A stretch of DNA of 41,477 bases, from positions 1 to 41,477 of the forward strand of contig NZ_FQUK01000023.1 of the NCBI RefSeq assembly GCF_900129205.1. Reading direction: 5' to 3'. Position 1 is the first letter of the stretch. Every line of letters begins with the position of its first letter. The stretch is from Thermomonas hydrothermalis. Lineage in GTDB: Bacteria; Pseudomonadota; Gammaproteobacteria; Xanthomonadales; Xanthomonadaceae. Positions 24,200-33,834 of the stretch are shown here, in pieces. Below the pieces are notes generated by a model, which saw only the letters and a program-made list of their open reading frames with translations, ran no database searches and had not been told where the DNA came from. Made by a program: the position numbers and the translations under genes.

Positions 24200-26419
24200 T
24201 CAGTCGTTGCCTGACAGCCCGTCATGTGCCCTGGGTGTCCAGCGCCGCAGCAGCAAGGCATTGCTGACCACGCTGACGCTGGACAGGGCCATCGCCGCAC
24301 CGGCAATCATCGGATCCAGCATGCCGGCGGCGGCCAGTGGAATGCCGATGACGTTGTAGAGGAAGGCCCAGAACAGATTCTGGTGAATCTTGCCGACACA
24401 GCGCCGGGAAATGTCGATGGCATCAGCCACCAGCCGCGGGTCCGGTCGCATCAGGGTGATGGCGGCCGCATGCATGGCCACCTCGGTGCCACTGCCCATG
24501 GCAAACCCGACCTGTGCGGCAGCCAGTGCCGGGGCATCGTTGAGGCCATCGCCGACCATGCCGGTGACACCTTGCGCAGCCAGCGCCCGGATGATGCGCA
24601 GCTTGTCCTCCGGCAGCAGCTCGGCATGCACTTCGTGTTCGGCCAGTCCGATCTGGGCGGCCAGGGCGCGCACGGCCGCGATGCTGTCCCCGGAAAGCAA
24701 TAACGGCTGAACGCCGATCGCACGCAGCGCCGCAATTGCCTGTGCCGACTGCGGGCGGGGCACATCCCCGAATGCGAGCAGACCACGGACCCGCCAGCCC
24801 TGCCCGGCATCCTCTGCCAGCCAGGACACGGTCTGGCCACTTTGCGCTGCGGCATCGGCCCAAGGCTGCACCGGCGTCATATCGATGCCCAGTTCGGCCA
24901 TCCAGCGGCCATGTCCCAGCACCACCCGGTGCGGCCCATTCCGACCTTGCACCCCGCGTCCTGCGACCGCGGCGATGTCGGTGAGTGCGGGGGCGGTGAT
25001 GCCACGGGCACGCGCGGCATCAAGCACTGCTCGGGCCAGCGGATGTTCGCTGCCCTGCTGCAGGCCAGCCGCCAGGGCCAGCAGTGCCTCTTCATCGCCG
25101 TCCAGCGCCCGGCACTGCATCAGCACGGGCCGCCCAACAGTGAGCGTGCCAGTCTTGTCGAATGCCACCGTGCGCAATCGACGGGCGGTTTCCAGTGCTT
25201 CCACGTCCCGAATCAGAATGCCAGCGCGGGCTGCCACTCCGGTTCCGGCCATGACCGCCGCCGGCGTCGCCAGCCCCAGCGCGCACGGACACGCGATCAC
25301 CAGAACCGCCACGGCATTGAGCAACGCCTGGGTCCAGTCGCCACGGAGCAGCCCCCAGCCCAGCAGGGTCAGCACGGCCAACGCCACCACCACCGGCACG
25401 AAGACTGCGCTGACCTTGTCCACGATGCGTTGTACCGGCGCCTTCCGGGCCTGCGCGTCTTCGACCAAGCGAACGATCTGCGCCAACACCGATTCAGCAC
25501 CAACTGCATGCGTGCGGATGCGCAATCGACCTTCGCCGTTCAGTGCCCCACCCGTCACCCGATCGCCAGGGCCCTTGGGCACCGGCAGCGACTCGCCGCT
25601 GAGCAGGGACTCGTCGCACTGACTACGCCCCTCCAGCACCACCCCGTCCACCGGAATGCGCTCACCGGGCAGCACCACCACTTCATCGCCGACGCTGACT
25701 GCCTCGATTGGAACCTGGGTTTCCACGCCTGCGCGTACCACCCGCGCCGTCTCCGGTCGCAACGTCTGCAGGGCACGGATCGCCTCGCCCGCCTCCCGTC
25801 TGGCCCGGGCTTCCAGCCATTTACCCAGCAACACCAGGGTGATGACGACGGCAGACGATTCGAAATACAACGGCGCGTCGTGTTGCCCGTTCGATTGCAG
25901 CAGGTGATACACGCTCAACCCGTACGCCGCACTGGTGCCGAGCGCCACCAGTAGATCCATGTTGCCGCTGCGTGCCCGCAGCGCCGCGAATCCGGCGCGG
26001 TAAAACCGTGCGCCCAACCAGAACTGCACAGGCGTTGCCAACAGCCACTGCACCCAGCCTGGCAACGCCCAGTGCACGCCGAACGGCATCAGCAGCATCG
26101 GCGCAACCAGCGGTAGCGTCAGCAGCACGGCCCACCACAGTGACCGGGTTTCGTGCCCGGCACTGCTGGCAGCGGCGGAGGGTGTGGCTTCGACATGCCG
26201 TCGCGCCCCATAGCCTGCCCGTTCCACCGCCTGCACCAGTGCATCCGTGGACACACCTGCTTCCGCCACCACGGTTGCGGTCTCTGTCGCCAGATTGACG
26301 CTGGCCTCGCGCACGCCTTCCACCTTGCGCAGCGCCCGTTCCACCCGGGCCGCACAGGACGCGCAGGTCATCCCGGTGATCTCCAGCCGGAGTGAGGTCG
26401 AGGTCGATTCAGTGGTCAT
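24200..26419 (-). CDS. copA: Cu(I)-translocating P1B-type ATPase
   Basis: A protein of 739 residues from the ATG at 26419. One heavy-metal domain has GMTCASC (C19 and C22). Eight transmembrane helices are expected, with the metal-channel motif CPC in [13 protein letters not shown]. The phosphorylation site is [11 protein letters not shown], the HP locus is SEHPLARAV, and the hinge is [12 protein letters not shown]. It pumps Cu(I) out of the cytoplasm. A TTG start at 26443 would add eight residues. It is divergent from arsR, with 117 bases between starts, and works naturally with the CopZ-like chaperone and the periplasmic CopA/CopB proteins encoded at 29.2-32.0 kb. Confidence 0.94.
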   Translation of the reverse strand: MTTESTSTSLRLEITGMTCASCAARVERALRKVEGVREASVNLATETATVVAEAGVSTDALVQAVERAGYGARRHVEATPSAAASSAGHETRSLWWAVLLTLPLVAPMLLMPFGVHWALPGWVQWLLATPVQFWLGARFYRAGFAALRARSGNMDLLVALGTSAAYGLSVYHLLQSNGQHDAPLYFESSAVVITLVLLGKWLEARARREAGEAIRALQTLRPETARVVRAGVETQVPIEAVSVGDEVVVLPGERIPVDGVVLEGRSQCDESLLSGESLPVPKGPGDRVTGGALNGEGRLRIRTHAVGAESVLAQIVRLVEDAQARKAPVQRIVDKVSAVFVPVVVALAVLTLLGWGLLRGDWTQALLNAVAVLVIACPCALGLATPAAVMAGTGVAARAGILIRDVEALETARRLRTVAFDKTGTLTVGRPVLMQCRALDGDEEALLALAAGLQQGSEHPLARAVLDAARARGITAPALTDIAAVAGRGVQGRNGPHRVVLGHGRWMAELGIDMTPVQPWADAAAQSGQTVSWLAEDAGQGWRVRGLLAFGDVPRPQSAQAIAALRAIGVQPLLLSGDSIAAVRALAAQIGLAEHEVHAELLPEDKLRIIRALAAQGVTGMVGDGLNDAPALAAAQVGFAMGSGTEVAMHAAAITLMRPDPRLVADAIDISRRCVGKIHQNLFWAFLYNVIGIPLAAAGMLDPMIAGAAMALSSVSVVSNALLLRRWTPRAHDGLSGND

Positions 26420-26469
26420 AGTGATCGAGTCGTGACAGGGCAAGCATTGTCAGCCTTGTTGGGAGATGT

Positions 26470-26527
26470 CATCAAACCACTGTCATCGAAGTTTCATCCG
26501 GGTTTGAGAGGATTCCATCAAACCACT
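26470..26527. repeat. Direct and inverted repeats in the copA-arsR gap (operator candidate)
   Basis: CATCAAACCACT occurs twice, at 26470-26481 and 26516-26527. Between the copies is GGTTTGA (26501-26507), the complement of TCAAACC, which forms an inverted repeat with 26518-26524 around a 10-base spacer. The second copy overlaps the predicted arsR -10 region. This suits a dimeric repressor site, probably for ArsR. Confidence 0.5.
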
Positions 26528-26531
26528 ATTC
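26503..26531 (+). promoter_or_regulatory. Candidate sigma-70 promoter of arsR
   Basis: TTTGAG (26503-26508), 17 bases, TATTCT (26526-26531). It lies so close to the ATG codons at 26536, 26539 and 26545 that the transcript would be nearly leaderless or start translation at the third ATG. Confidence 0.4.
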
Positions 26532-26535
26532 TGGA

Positions 26536-26874
26536 ATGATGGAAATGAATGCCGCGACCAGCGCGCTGGCGGCGCTGGGACACCCCACCCGCCTTTCGAT
26601 CTTCCGCAGGTTGATCGAGGCCGGGCCAGACGGCCAGCTGGCCGGCGAACTGGCTCAGGCGCTGTCGTTGCCCGGCGCCACCCTGTCGTTTCACCTCAAA
26701 ACCCTGCGTGCCGCTGGTCTGGTGACCGCCGAGCCGTGCGGTCGGCATGTGCGCTACCGCCCCCAGCTGCCAACCGTCCAGGCATTGATCGACTTTCTCA
26801 CCCGCGATTGCTGCCAGCACAGCGGTGAGCCCAACTGCCTGACGGCCACTGCAGCTTGCCAGGCCCGGTGCTGA
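26536..26874 (+). CDS. arsR: ArsR-family metalloregulator
   Basis: A 112-residue winged-helix repressor: LAALGHPTRLSIFRRLIEAG, then the recognition region LSLPGATLSFHLKTLRAAGL, then the wing GRHVRYRP. The C-terminal tail has C92-C93 and C101, resembling the CC-x(n)-C As(III) site of the Acidithiobacillus-type ArsR proteins, with extra cysteines at 108 and 112. It should repress the downstream GAPDH-arsJ genes until arsenite binds. The three methionine codons at the start (26536, 26539, 26545) leave the true start open. The repeats upstream are candidate binding sites, and they could also affect the divergent copper ATPase. Confidence 0.9.
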   Translation: MMEMNAATSALAALGHPTRLSIFRRLIEAGPDGQLAGELAQALSLPGATLSFHLKTLRAAGLVTAEPCGRHVRYRPQLPTVQALIDFLTRDCCQHSGEPNCLTATAACQARC

Positions 26875-26928
26875 CGGCCCCAAGGTTCGCCCCCTCGTCC
26901 CCTCATCTGCCCAAGAAGGAAGCCCCCC

Positions 26929-27933
26929 ATGACGATTCGCGTCGGTATCAACGGATTTGGCCGCATCGGTCGGCTGGCTCTACGCGCCGGCTGGGACAAC
27001 CCGGCATTGCAGTTCGTGCAGATCAATGACCCCGCCGGTGATCCGGCCACGCTTGCCCACCTGCTTCGCTTCGATTCAGTGCAGGGGCACTGGCAGCGCG
27101 ACATCGGCGCCACCGACCAGGCCATCACGATCGACGGAGTGTCGATCCCGGTCAGTCGCAACAAAGCGCTTGCCGATACCGACTGGTCCAGCTGCGATGT
27201 GGTGCTGGAAGCCTCCGGCAAATTCCGCAAACCGGATTTGCTGCAGCCGTATCTCGACCAGGGGGTGAAGCGGGTGGTGGTCACCGCACCGGTGAAATCG
27301 CCCGGCGCACTGGATGTGGTGATGGGGGTCAACCACCACCGCTTCGATCCTGCCGTGCATCGCATCGTCTCGGCGGCCTCGTGCACGACCAACTGCCTGG
27401 CACCGGTGGTCAAGGTCATCCATGAAGGCATCGGGATTCGACACGGCAGTCTGACCACCGTCCACAGCCTGACCAATACCCAGGTGATCGTGGATGCGCC
27501 GCACAAAGATCTGCGTCGTGCGCGTGCCTGTGGCAGCAGCCTGATTCCCACGTCCACCGGATCGGCCACGGCCATCGCAGAGATTTTCCCGGAACTCAAA
27601 GGGCGGCTGAATGGCCATGCGGTGCGGGTGCCGCTCACCAATGCCTCGCTCACCGACTGCGTGTTCGAGGTCGCCCGCCCGACCAGCGTCGAAGAAGTCA
27701 ACGCACTGCTGCAGGCGGCGGCCGAAGGCCCGCTGAAAGGCATCCTCGGCTATGAGACGCGGCCATTGGTGTCGATCGACTTCCTGCATGACCCGCGCTC
27801 AAGCATCGTCGATGCCCTCTCCACCCTGGTGATCAATGGCACCCAGGTGAAGATTTACGCTTGGTACGACAACGAGTGGGGCTACGCCAACCGCAGCGTC
27901 GAGTTGGTGCAGCTGGTCGGTAGCGCGGAGTGA
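26929..27933 (+). CDS. ArsJ-associated glyceraldehyde-3-phosphate dehydrogenase
   Basis: A 334-residue GAPDH. It has the NAD motif [17 protein letters not shown] and the active-site block [11 protein letters not shown] with catalytic C152. The segments [11 protein letters not shown] and [11 protein letters not shown] bind phosphate and cofactor. In arsenic islands this paralogue uses arsenate in place of phosphate to form 1-arseno-3-phosphoglycerate. AAGAAGGA at 26913-26920 precedes the ATG. The arsJ start overlaps its stop. Location between arsR and arsJ, not in a glycolysis operon, supports the arsenate role. The enzyme alone cannot be distinguished from glycolytic GAPDH by these motifs. 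Confidence 0.93.
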   Translation: MTIRVGINGFGRIGRLALRAGWDNPALQFVQINDPAGDPATLAHLLRFDSVQGHWQRDIGATDQAITIDGVSIPVSRNKALADTDWSSCDVVLEASGKFRKPDLLQPYLDQGVKRVVVTAPVKSPGALDVVMGVNHHRFDPAVHRIVSAASCTTNCLAPVVKVIHEGIGIRHGSLTTVHSLTNTQVIVDAPHKDLRRARACGSSLIPTSTGSATAIAEIFPELKGRLNGHAVRVPLTNASLTDCVFEVARPTSVEEVNALLQAAAEGPLKGILGYETRPLVSIDFLHDPRSSIVDALSTLVINGTQVKIYAWYDNEWGYANRSVELVQLVGSAE

Positions 27934-29171
27934 GCCGGATGCTGTCGCGCCTACCCGCCGAGGTTCGTCAGTACTTGCTGATCACCGGCAACTACTGGGC
28001 GTTCACCCTGACCGATGGCGCCCTGCGCATGTTGGTGGTGCTGCATTTCCACCAGCTTGGCTACAGCCCGTTGCAGGTGGCTTTGCTGTTCTTGTTCTAC
28101 GAGGTGTTCGGGGTCATCACCAACCTGGTCGGAGGCTGGCTGGGGGCGCGGATTGGCCTCAATCGCACCATGAACATCGGCCTTTTGTTGCAGGTGGTGG
28201 CACTGGCGATGCTGCTGGTGCCGCCAGCGGCGCTGAGCGTGCCCTGGGTGATGGCCGCCCAGGCGCTCTCGGGAATCGCCAAGGACCTCAACAAAATGAG
28301 CGCCAAGGGCAGCATCAAGGGGCTGGTTCCGGCCGACCGGCAGGGGGCCCTGTTCCGCTGGGTGGCGGCGCTGACCGGATCGAAAAATGCGCTCAAGGGG
28401 GTGGGGTTTTTCCTCGGCGGCGCACTGCTGGCCTGGCTGGGCTTCCGCGCGGCCGTCGCAGTGATGGCCGCAGCCCTGCTCCTGATCGGGCTTGCCAGCG
28501 TGTGGCTGCTCAAGCGCGACCTCGGCAAGGCCAAAGCCAAACCAAAGTTCCGCGACATCTTCTCCAAGAGCCGGGCGATCAACCTGCTGTCGGCCGCACG
28601 GCTGTTTCTGTTTGGCGCGCGCGACGTCTGGTTTGTGGTGGCACTCCCGGTGTTTCTGTATGACCGGCTGGGCTGGGATTTCTGGCAGGTCGGCGGGTTT
28701 TTGGCCGCCTGGGTGATCGGCTACGGGCTGGTGCAATCGCTGGCGCCGTGGCTGATCAACCGGCGCGGCAAGCCTCTGCCGGATGGCCGCACGGCATTCG
28801 TCTGGGCGGCCCTCCTGGGCGCCGAAATGGTGGCAATGGCGCTGGCCCTGCACCAGGGGCGCAACGCCGAGGCTGTGCTGATCGGTGGCTTGGCGCTGTT
28901 TGGCGTACTGTTTGCCCTCAATTCCGCCCTGCACAGTTATCTGATCGTCGAATACGCCAGCGAAGATGGCGTATCGCTGGATGTCGGCTTCTATTACATG
29001 GCCAACGCCATGGGGCGTCTGCTGGGGACAGTGCTGTCGGGCTGGGTGTTCCAGCATGCGGGCCTGGTGGCCTGCCTGTGGTGGTCGGCCGGATTTATCG
29101 CCCTGGCTGCCGTGATCTCCCTGGCACTGCCGCGGCATACGCATCCGCAGGTGCCGATCCAGGCCGCTTGA
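27930..29171 (+). CDS. arsJ: Organoarsenical efflux MFS transporter ArsJ
   Basis: A 413-residue major facilitator protein with about 12 hydrophobic segments. The N-terminal [20 protein letters not shown], the loop [17 protein letters not shown] and [14 protein letters not shown] are characteristic of ArsJ. It exports 1-arseno-3-phosphoglycerate, which then breaks down outside the cell to arsenate. The GTG at 27930 overlaps the GAPDH stop; an ATG at 27939 is a possible alternative. Together with arsR and GAPDH it forms a complete arsenate-exclusion unit without ArsC or ArsB. Confidence 0.93.
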   Translation: MSRMLSRLPAEVRQYLLITGNYWAFTLTDGALRMLVVLHFHQLGYSPLQVALLFLFYEVFGVITNLVGGWLGARIGLNRTMNIGLLLQVVALAMLLVPPAALSVPWVMAAQALSGIAKDLNKMSAKGSIKGLVPADRQGALFRWVAALTGSKNALKGVGFFLGGALLAWLGFRAAVAVMAAALLLIGLASVWLLKRDLGKAKAKPKFRDIFSKSRAINLLSAARLFLFGARDVWFVVALPVFLYDRLGWDFWQVGGFLAAWVIGYGLVQSLAPWLINRRGKPLPDGRTAFVWAALLGAEMVAMALALHQGRNAEAVLIGGLALFGVLFALNSALHSYLIVEYASEDGVSLDVGFYYMANAMGRLLGTVLSGWVFQHAGLVACLWWSAGFIALAAVISLALPRHTHPQVPIQAA

Positions 29172-29225
29172 CCTGACGGCCATGGATTATCGGACACTAT
29201 TGGTATCTGCAACCGGAGTCTGCTG

Positions 29226-29426
29226 ATGCGACTGAATGTCGAAAACATGCACTGCCAGCATTGCGTGCGCGCCATCACTGCCGCCCTGCAGGCACTGGAT
29301 CCGAACGCCTCGGTCCAGGTGGATCTGTCCAAGGGCGAAGTGCGTGCCGAAGGCAACTTCAGCGCGGAGGCTGCCATCCGCGCACTAGCCGAGGAAAACT
29401 ATCCGGCGCGTCTGCTGGACGACTGA
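29226..29426 (+). CDS. copZ: Heavy-metal-associated copper chaperone (CopZ-like)
   Basis: A 66-residue single HMA domain beginning MRLNVENMHCQHCVRAI, with the metal-binding pair C10 and C13. It would carry Cu(I) in the cytoplasm to the P-type ATPase. It begins 54 bases after arsJ and ends 2 bases before the multicopper oxidase gene, so it belongs to the copper unit. A separate promoter in the 54-base gap is possible, but no clear -10/-35 pair was found. Confidence 0.88.
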   Translation: MRLNVENMHCQHCVRAITAALQALDPNASVQVDLSKGEVRAEGNFSAEAAIRALAEENYPARLLDD

Positions 29427-29428
29427 AG

Positions 29429-31159
29429 ATGCCCACGTCCCCAGACCCTATCCGTCGTCGCCTCCTGCAAGGGCTTGCGCTGGGGAGTGCGGCGCTCGGA
29501 CTTGGGCTATGGCGGCGCCCGGCGTGGGCCACGCCTTTCGCCGCGCAGCCCGCTGTGCTCCATGGCGACCGGTTCGACCTGGTCATTGGCCGCACTCCAG
29601 TGAACATCACCGGCCGAACCGTGCCGGCATTCACCGTCAATGGCTGCCTTCCCGGCCCGATCCTGCGCTGGCGCGAAGGCGACACCGTGTGCATCCGCGT
29701 GCGCAACACGCTGGCGGAAACGAGTTCGATCCATTGGCACGGCCTGCTGCTACCGGCCAACATGGACGGCGTTCCGGGGATGAGCTTCGATGGCATCCCA
29801 CCCGGTGGCGACTATCTGTACCAGTTCAAAGTGCGCCAGAGCGGCACCTACTGGTACCACAGCCATTCCAGCCTGCAGGAACAGGCCGGCCTGCTGGGGG
29901 CCATCATCATCGACCCGTCCGGCCCCGATCCGCTGGCCTGTGAACGCGACTACGTGGTGCTGCTGTCGGACTGGACCGACCTCCCGCCGCACCGCCTGTT
30001 GGCGCGGATGAAAAAGCGCAGCGACTACGACAACCTTTACAAGCGCACGGTCGGTGATTTCTTCCGCGATGTCCGAACCATGGGCCTGCACGCCACCTTG
30101 GCCGATCGCAAGGCCTGGGGCGCGATGCGGATGAGCCCCACCGACCTGGCTGATGTCAACGGTCACACTTACACCTACCTGGCCAACGGCCATACCGCCG
30201 CACAGAACTGGACCGCGCTGTTTACGCCCGGTGAGCGAGTCCGCCTGCGTTTCATCAACGGTGCGGCGATGACGTTTTTCGATGTACGGATCCCCGGCTT
30301 GACGATGACCGTGGTGGCCGCCGACGGGCAACCGATCCAACCGGTGGACATTGACGAGTTCCGCATCGCGCCGGCGGAAACGTTCGATGTGATCGTGCAA
30401 CCGCAGGACGATGCGGCCTATACCGTATTCGCCCAGGCGATGGATCGCAGCGGCTACACCCGGATCACCCTTGCCCCACGTCCTGGCATGCAGGCCGATA
30501 TCCCTGTCCTGGACCCACGTCCGCGATTGACGATGGACGACATGGGCCACGGTGGACACGGCAAAGTGGGCGAGATGACCTGCGGCGCGGCAATGGCCAT
30601 GACCGGGATGGATCACGGAACGCACGGCAGCGCCATGCAGCGCCACCCCGCCAGTGAGACCGGCAACCCGGATGTGGACATGCAAACCATGATGCCTGTG
30701 CCACGTCTGGATGACCCTGGCATCGGCCTGCGTGACAATGGCCGCCGGGTGCTGCGCTACGCCGACCTGCACAGCCTGCAGCCCCCGGCCGACGACCGCG
30801 AACCGTCGCGCACCATCGAGCTGCACCTCACCGGCAACATGGAGCGCTTCACCTGGGGCTTCGATGGCATCCGCTTTGCCGACGCCGCGCCAATCCGGCT
30901 GCGTTATGGCGAGCGCGTGCGCATCACGCTGGTCAACGACACGATGATGGAGCACCCCATTCATCTGCATGGCATGTGGAGCGACCTCGAGGACGAACAC
31001 GGCCAGTTCCTGGTCCGCAAACACACCGTCTCCGTGCCGCCAGGCACCAAACGCAGTGTCCGCGTCACCGCCGATGCGCTGGGCCGTTGGGCCTTCCACT
31101 GTCACATGCTGCTGCACATGGAAAGCGGCATGATGCGTGAAGTGCGGGTGGATGAATGA
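29429..31159 (+). CDS. copA: CopA/PcoA-type periplasmic multicopper oxidase
   Basis: A 576-residue protein with a Tat-type signal (RRRLLQGLALGSAALGLG). Four copper motifs are visible: HWHG at 102, HSH at 144, HPIHLHG at 509 and HCHMLLHMESGM at 557. A methionine- and histidine-rich stretch around 370-410 (GHGGHGKV, then MAMTGMDHGTHGSAM) is expected to bind extra copper. It oxidises Cu(I) to the less toxic Cu(II) in the periplasm. The ATG at 29429 follows the CopZ stop directly; a longer frame back to 29261 overlaps copZ and is not coding. CopB overlaps its stop. Confidence 0.95.
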   Translation: MPTSPDPIRRRLLQGLALGSAALGLGLWRRPAWATPFAAQPAVLHGDRFDLVIGRTPVNITGRTVPAFTVNGCLPGPILRWREGDTVCIRVRNTLAETSSIHWHGLLLPANMDGVPGMSFDGIPPGGDYLYQFKVRQSGTYWYHSHSSLQEQAGLLGAIIIDPSGPDPLACERDYVVLLSDWTDLPPHRLLARMKKRSDYDNLYKRTVGDFFRDVRTMGLHATLADRKAWGAMRMSPTDLADVNGHTYTYLANGHTAAQNWTALFTPGERVRLRFINGAAMTFFDVRIPGLTMTVVAADGQPIQPVDIDEFRIAPAETFDVIVQPQDDAAYTVFAQAMDRSGYTRITLAPRPGMQADIPVLDPRPRLTMDDMGHGGHGKVGEMTCGAAMAMTGMDHGTHGSAMQRHPASETGNPDVDMQTMMPVPRLDDPGIGLRDNGRRVLRYADLHSLQPPADDREPSRTIELHLTGNMERFTWGFDGIRFADAAPIRLRYGERVRITLVNDTMMEHPIHLHGMWSDLEDEHGQFLVRKHTVSVPPGTKRSVRVTADALGRWAFHCHMLLHMESGMMREVRVDE

Positions 31160-32049
31160 CCATGCGCGCCTGGCCCCTCCTCCCGCTGACGCTGTGGCTG
31201 GGCACTGCTGGCGCACAGACCCACGACCATCACGCGATGCACGCGCCTAAGGCCGCGCAGGACGTGCGCGCGGCGCCGGCGAAGGCCACGGACGAAGACC
31301 AGACCGATCCGCACGCGGCACATCGCGCGATGGCGGCCCACCCCGCGCCGGGCACCTATCAGGTTCCGCCACTGACGGATGCTGACCGCGTTGCGGCTTT
31401 TCCGGTGCTTCACGCAGCCCACGCGCATGGCGATCCGCTGGTGTGGATGGTGCAGGCCGATCGTCTGGAGTCCACCCAGGATGACACCCTGACCTGGGCG
31501 GGCAAGGCCTGGGTCGGACATGACCGTGGCCGGCTCTGGCTGCGCAGCGAAGGAGCACGCCGCCACGGCGCGACAGACGGCCACCTCGACGCCCTGTGGG
31601 GGCGGCCGCTGGATGCCTGGTGGGATGTCCTGGTGGGTGTTCGTCACGACCGCGGACATGGCCCTGCCCGCGACTGGCTGGCGTTGGGCGTGCAGGGCCT
31701 GGCGCCGTACAAGTTCGAAGTGCAGGTCACTGCCTACCTTGGTCGTGGTGGCCGCAGCCTGCTGCAGGCCGAAGCTGAATACGACCTGCTGCTGACCAAC
31801 CGACTGATCCTGCAGCCGCGCGTGGAAGCGGTGCTGTCCGGCCACGACGATCCAGCACGCCAAGTCGGCACCGGGCTTGTGGAAACCTCGGCCGAGCTGC
31901 GGCTGCGCTATGAAATCCGCCGCGAGTTCGCGCCTTATCTCGGCTACGCGTGGAAAGCACATCACGGCAACAGTTCCGGGTTTGTGCGTGCCGCAGGTGC
32001 GCCGACCCAGACCCACGGCTGGGTAGCCGGCGTTCGGGTCTGGTTCTAA
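31156..32049 (+). CDS. copB: Copper resistance outer-membrane protein CopB/PcoB
   Basis: A 297-residue exported protein. The signal peptide (LLPLTLWLGTAGAQ) is followed by a histidine-rich segment (THDHHAMHAP), then the CopB domain: VWMVQADRLES, a run of amphipathic strands such as APYKFEVQVTAYLG and LLLTNRLILQPRVE, and a C-terminal VRVWF ending in phenylalanine as in outer-membrane barrels. It works with the multicopper oxidase in copper tolerance. Its ATG overlaps the oxidase stop; a second ATG follows at 31162. It converges on fur with 10 bases between stops. Confidence 0.92.
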   Translation: MTMRAWPLLPLTLWLGTAGAQTHDHHAMHAPKAAQDVRAAPAKATDEDQTDPHAAHRAMAAHPAPGTYQVPPLTDADRVAAFPVLHAAHAHGDPLVWMVQADRLESTQDDTLTWAGKAWVGHDRGRLWLRSEGARRHGATDGHLDALWGRPLDAWWDVLVGVRHDRGHGPARDWLALGVQGLAPYKFEVQVTAYLGRGGRSLLQAEAEYDLLLTNRLILQPRVEAVLSGHDDPARQVGTGLVETSAELRLRYEIRREFAPYLGYAWKAHHGNSSGFVRAAGAPTQTHGWVAGVRVWF

Positions 32050-32059
32050 ACGGGTGGCG

Positions 32060-32458
32060 TCAGGGCTTCTTGCGCACGTACAGCACCAGGGCGTGATCGA
32101 CCAGCTCGTAGCCGTGCTGTTCGGCGATCTGCTGCTGTAGGCGTTCGATCTCCTCGCTCTGGAACTCGATCACCTTGCCGGTATCGACATCGACCATGTG
32201 GTCATGGTGCATGCCGCGGTCCAGCTCATAGACCGCAGTACCGCCTTCGAAGTTGTGCTTGAGCACCAGATGCGCGGCCTCGAACTGGGTCAGCACCCGA
32301 TAGATCGTGGCCAGACCGATGTCCTCACCCTCGGCCAGTAGCTGCTTGTAGATGTCCTCGGCGGTCATGTGCCGCGGCTTGGCATGCTCCAGCAGTTCCA
32401 GGATGCGCAGCCGTGGATGGGTGACCTTGAGTCCTGCCTTGCGAAGATCCGGCGCCAT
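32060..32458 (-). CDS. fur: Ferric uptake regulator Fur, without cysteines
   Basis: A 132-residue Fur: LRKAGLKVTHPRLRILELLE, DIGLATIYRVLTQFE, then HHDHMVDVDTGKVIEF and the C-terminal HALVLYVRKK. It is an iron-dependent repressor of uptake genes. The CxxC pairs that bind structural zinc in E. coli Fur are absent. In fact no cysteine occurs in the protein; Pseudomonas Fur keeps a single one at the place where this protein has aspartate. Regulatory metal ligands (HHDH, glutamates and later histidines) remain. It is divergent from bamE, the usual gammaproteobacterial arrangement. No convincing Fur box was seen in the gap. Confidence 0.95.
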   Translation of the reverse strand: MAPDLRKAGLKVTHPRLRILELLEHAKPRHMTAEDIYKQLLAEGEDIGLATIYRVLTQFEAAHLVLKHNFEGGTAVYELDRGMHHDHMVDVDTGKVIEFQSEEIERLQQQIAEQHGYELVDHALVLYVRKKP

Positions 32459-32667
32459 CGAAGTTCTCCCTCATACCTGGCCCACGCGCATCCCGACCGT
32501 TCGTGGTGCGCTTTCGCCAGCAGCCCCACCGCATTGACGGGCATCGCCGCAGGCACCAGGCGCAACCGTAGGTGAATGTCGCATGCCTGATGACCGACAC
32601 CGGGCGTGGCACATGCGTGTGAGTGTATCATCGGCACTCCATGCCACTCATCCATCCGGTCCTGCCG

Positions 32668-33075
32668 ATGCGCAAACTGCTTCCTCTCGTCCTGGCCACC
32701 CTGCTCGTCAGCGGCTGCGGGGTGATCTACCGGCAACCGATTTTCCAGGGCAACCTGCTGGAAAAGACCGCGGTAGATCAGCTCCAGGCCGGCATGGATC
32801 AGCGCCAGGTGATGATGCTGCTGGGAACGCCGTCGATCCGTGATCCGTTCCATCAAAACCGCTGGGACTATGTGGCCAGCCAACGCATCGGCCGCACCGG
32901 CGCGCCGGTGGTCAAGACCATGACCCTGTGGTTTGAAAACGGTCAACTGGCCCGCTGGGAAGGCGAATATTTCCCTGAGCAGGACAAGATGCTGGCTGAC
33001 AACGCCATCCGTTTCTTTGGCCCCAATCTGGCCAAAGACAAGGACAAAGACAAGAGAAGGCGCCGCGGCGGTTAA
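32668..33075 (+). CDS. bamE: Outer-membrane assembly lipoprotein BamE (SmpA/OmlA)
   Basis: A protein of 135 residues from the ATG at 32668. The lipoprotein signal MRKLLPLVLATLLVSGC puts the lipidated cysteine at 17. The BamE domain follows: YRQPIFQGNLLEKTAVDQL, LQAGMDQRQVMMLLGTP, WDYVASQR and LWFENGQLARWEG. The tail is lysine- and arginine-rich. It stabilises the BAM complex that inserts outer-membrane proteins. An ATG at 32641 would add nine residues and neither start has a clear ribosome site. Its TAA overlaps the rnfH stop on the other strand (TTAA). Confidence 0.93.
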   Translation: MRKLLPLVLATLLVSGCGVIYRQPIFQGNLLEKTAVDQLQAGMDQRQVMMLLGTPSIRDPFHQNRWDYVASQRIGRTGAPVVKTMTLWFENGQLARWEGEYFPEQDKMLADNAIRFFGPNLAKDKDKDKRRRRGG

Positions 33076-33341
33076 CCCCGCACGGCCCGCCGCGCCTGTG
33101 CCCGGCGCCGCCGGGCCTGCTTCGGATCACATTGCAGCGGTCGCAGCAACTCGACCCGGTCGCCATCGCGCAACGGGGTCGCGGGCTCGGCCGCCATCCC
33201 GTACACCGCAAGCGCCACCCAGGTCTGATCCAACGTCCAGCCGGCTTTCGACAGCGCATCGGCCACGCAGGCGCCCTCGGCAAGCTCGACCGTGACCGTC
33301 TCGAATCGCCCGGCCCGGGCGCGCACCAGTTGTACCCGCAT
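33072..33341 (-). CDS. rnfH: RnfH family ubiquitin-like protein
   Basis: An 89-residue protein of the UPF0125/RnfH family with a beta-grasp fold: GRFETVTVELAEGACVADAL, then VALAVYGM and the closing GDRVELLRPLQCDPK with an arginine-rich tail. Function is not settled; it is regularly encoded with ratA, as here. Its ATG overlaps the ratA stop by one base (TGATG). Confidence 0.92.
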   Translation of the reverse strand: MRVQLVRARAGRFETVTVELAEGACVADALSKAGWTLDQTWVALAVYGMAAEPATPLRDGDRVELLRPLQCDPKQARRRRAQARRAVRG

Positions 33342-33772
33342 CAGACGCTGCTCCGATCTGCCTCGCGCACGAAATCATCCACCATTTTGTCGGCCAGGCT
33401 TTGCATGCCCAGCTGCAGGGCCGGGCCCAACAGCAGGTGCTGCGGCTCGAAATCCAGCCGCAGCACGACCTTGCAGGCGCATTCATCCAGCGCATGGAAC
33501 TCCCAGCGGCCATGCAGATGCCGGAATGGCCCATCGCGCAGGGTCATATCGATGTGATGCGGTGGAGTGAGCCGGTTTTCGGTGGTGAACCAGGTATGGA
33601 ACCCGCCCACCCCCAGATCCAACCGCGCCAGCATGTAGTCGGGCCCTTGCTCCAGAATCTGCGCGGCGTGGCACCAGTCGAAGCGGCGGGGATAGGCAGA
33701 CACATCGTTGACCAGATCGAACATGCGGCGGGCGGAGTGTTCGACCAGCGCGCTACGCTGAATGACGGGCAT
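33341..33772 (-). CDS. ratA: RatA / Coq10-like START-domain protein
   Basis: A 143-residue protein: MPVIQRSALVEHSARRMFDL, YPRRFDWCHAAQIL, then FTTENRLTPPHHI and a C-terminal FEPQHLLLGPALQL. It belongs to the polyketide cyclase/START family that includes RatA, reported as a ribosome-association toxin in E. coli, and the ubiquinone-binding Coq10. The start ATG at 33772 is chosen by family length; the frame is open further upstream. It is divergent from smpB. Confidence 0.92.
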   Translation of the reverse strand: MPVIQRSALVEHSARRMFDLVNDVSAYPRRFDWCHAAQILEQGPDYMLARLDLGVGGFHTWFTTENRLTPPHHIDMTLRDGPFRHLHGRWEFHALDECACKVVLRLDFEPQHLLLGPALQLGMQSLADKMVDDFVREADRSSV

Positions 33773-33834
33773 CTTGAAGAATCCTGTAGGCCTGACAGAC
33801 CCGCAACCGGGCCAGGATCGGCGACAATGCACAC

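Noticed and set aside
29172-29225. CueR-type promoter before copZ
   Set aside because: No inverted repeat of the expected MerR-family form and no 19-base spaced -35/-10 pair was visible.
29750-31216. 488-codon minus-strand open frame
   Set aside because: It is antisense to the multicopper oxidase, which has all four copper motifs; no family resemblance in the shadow.
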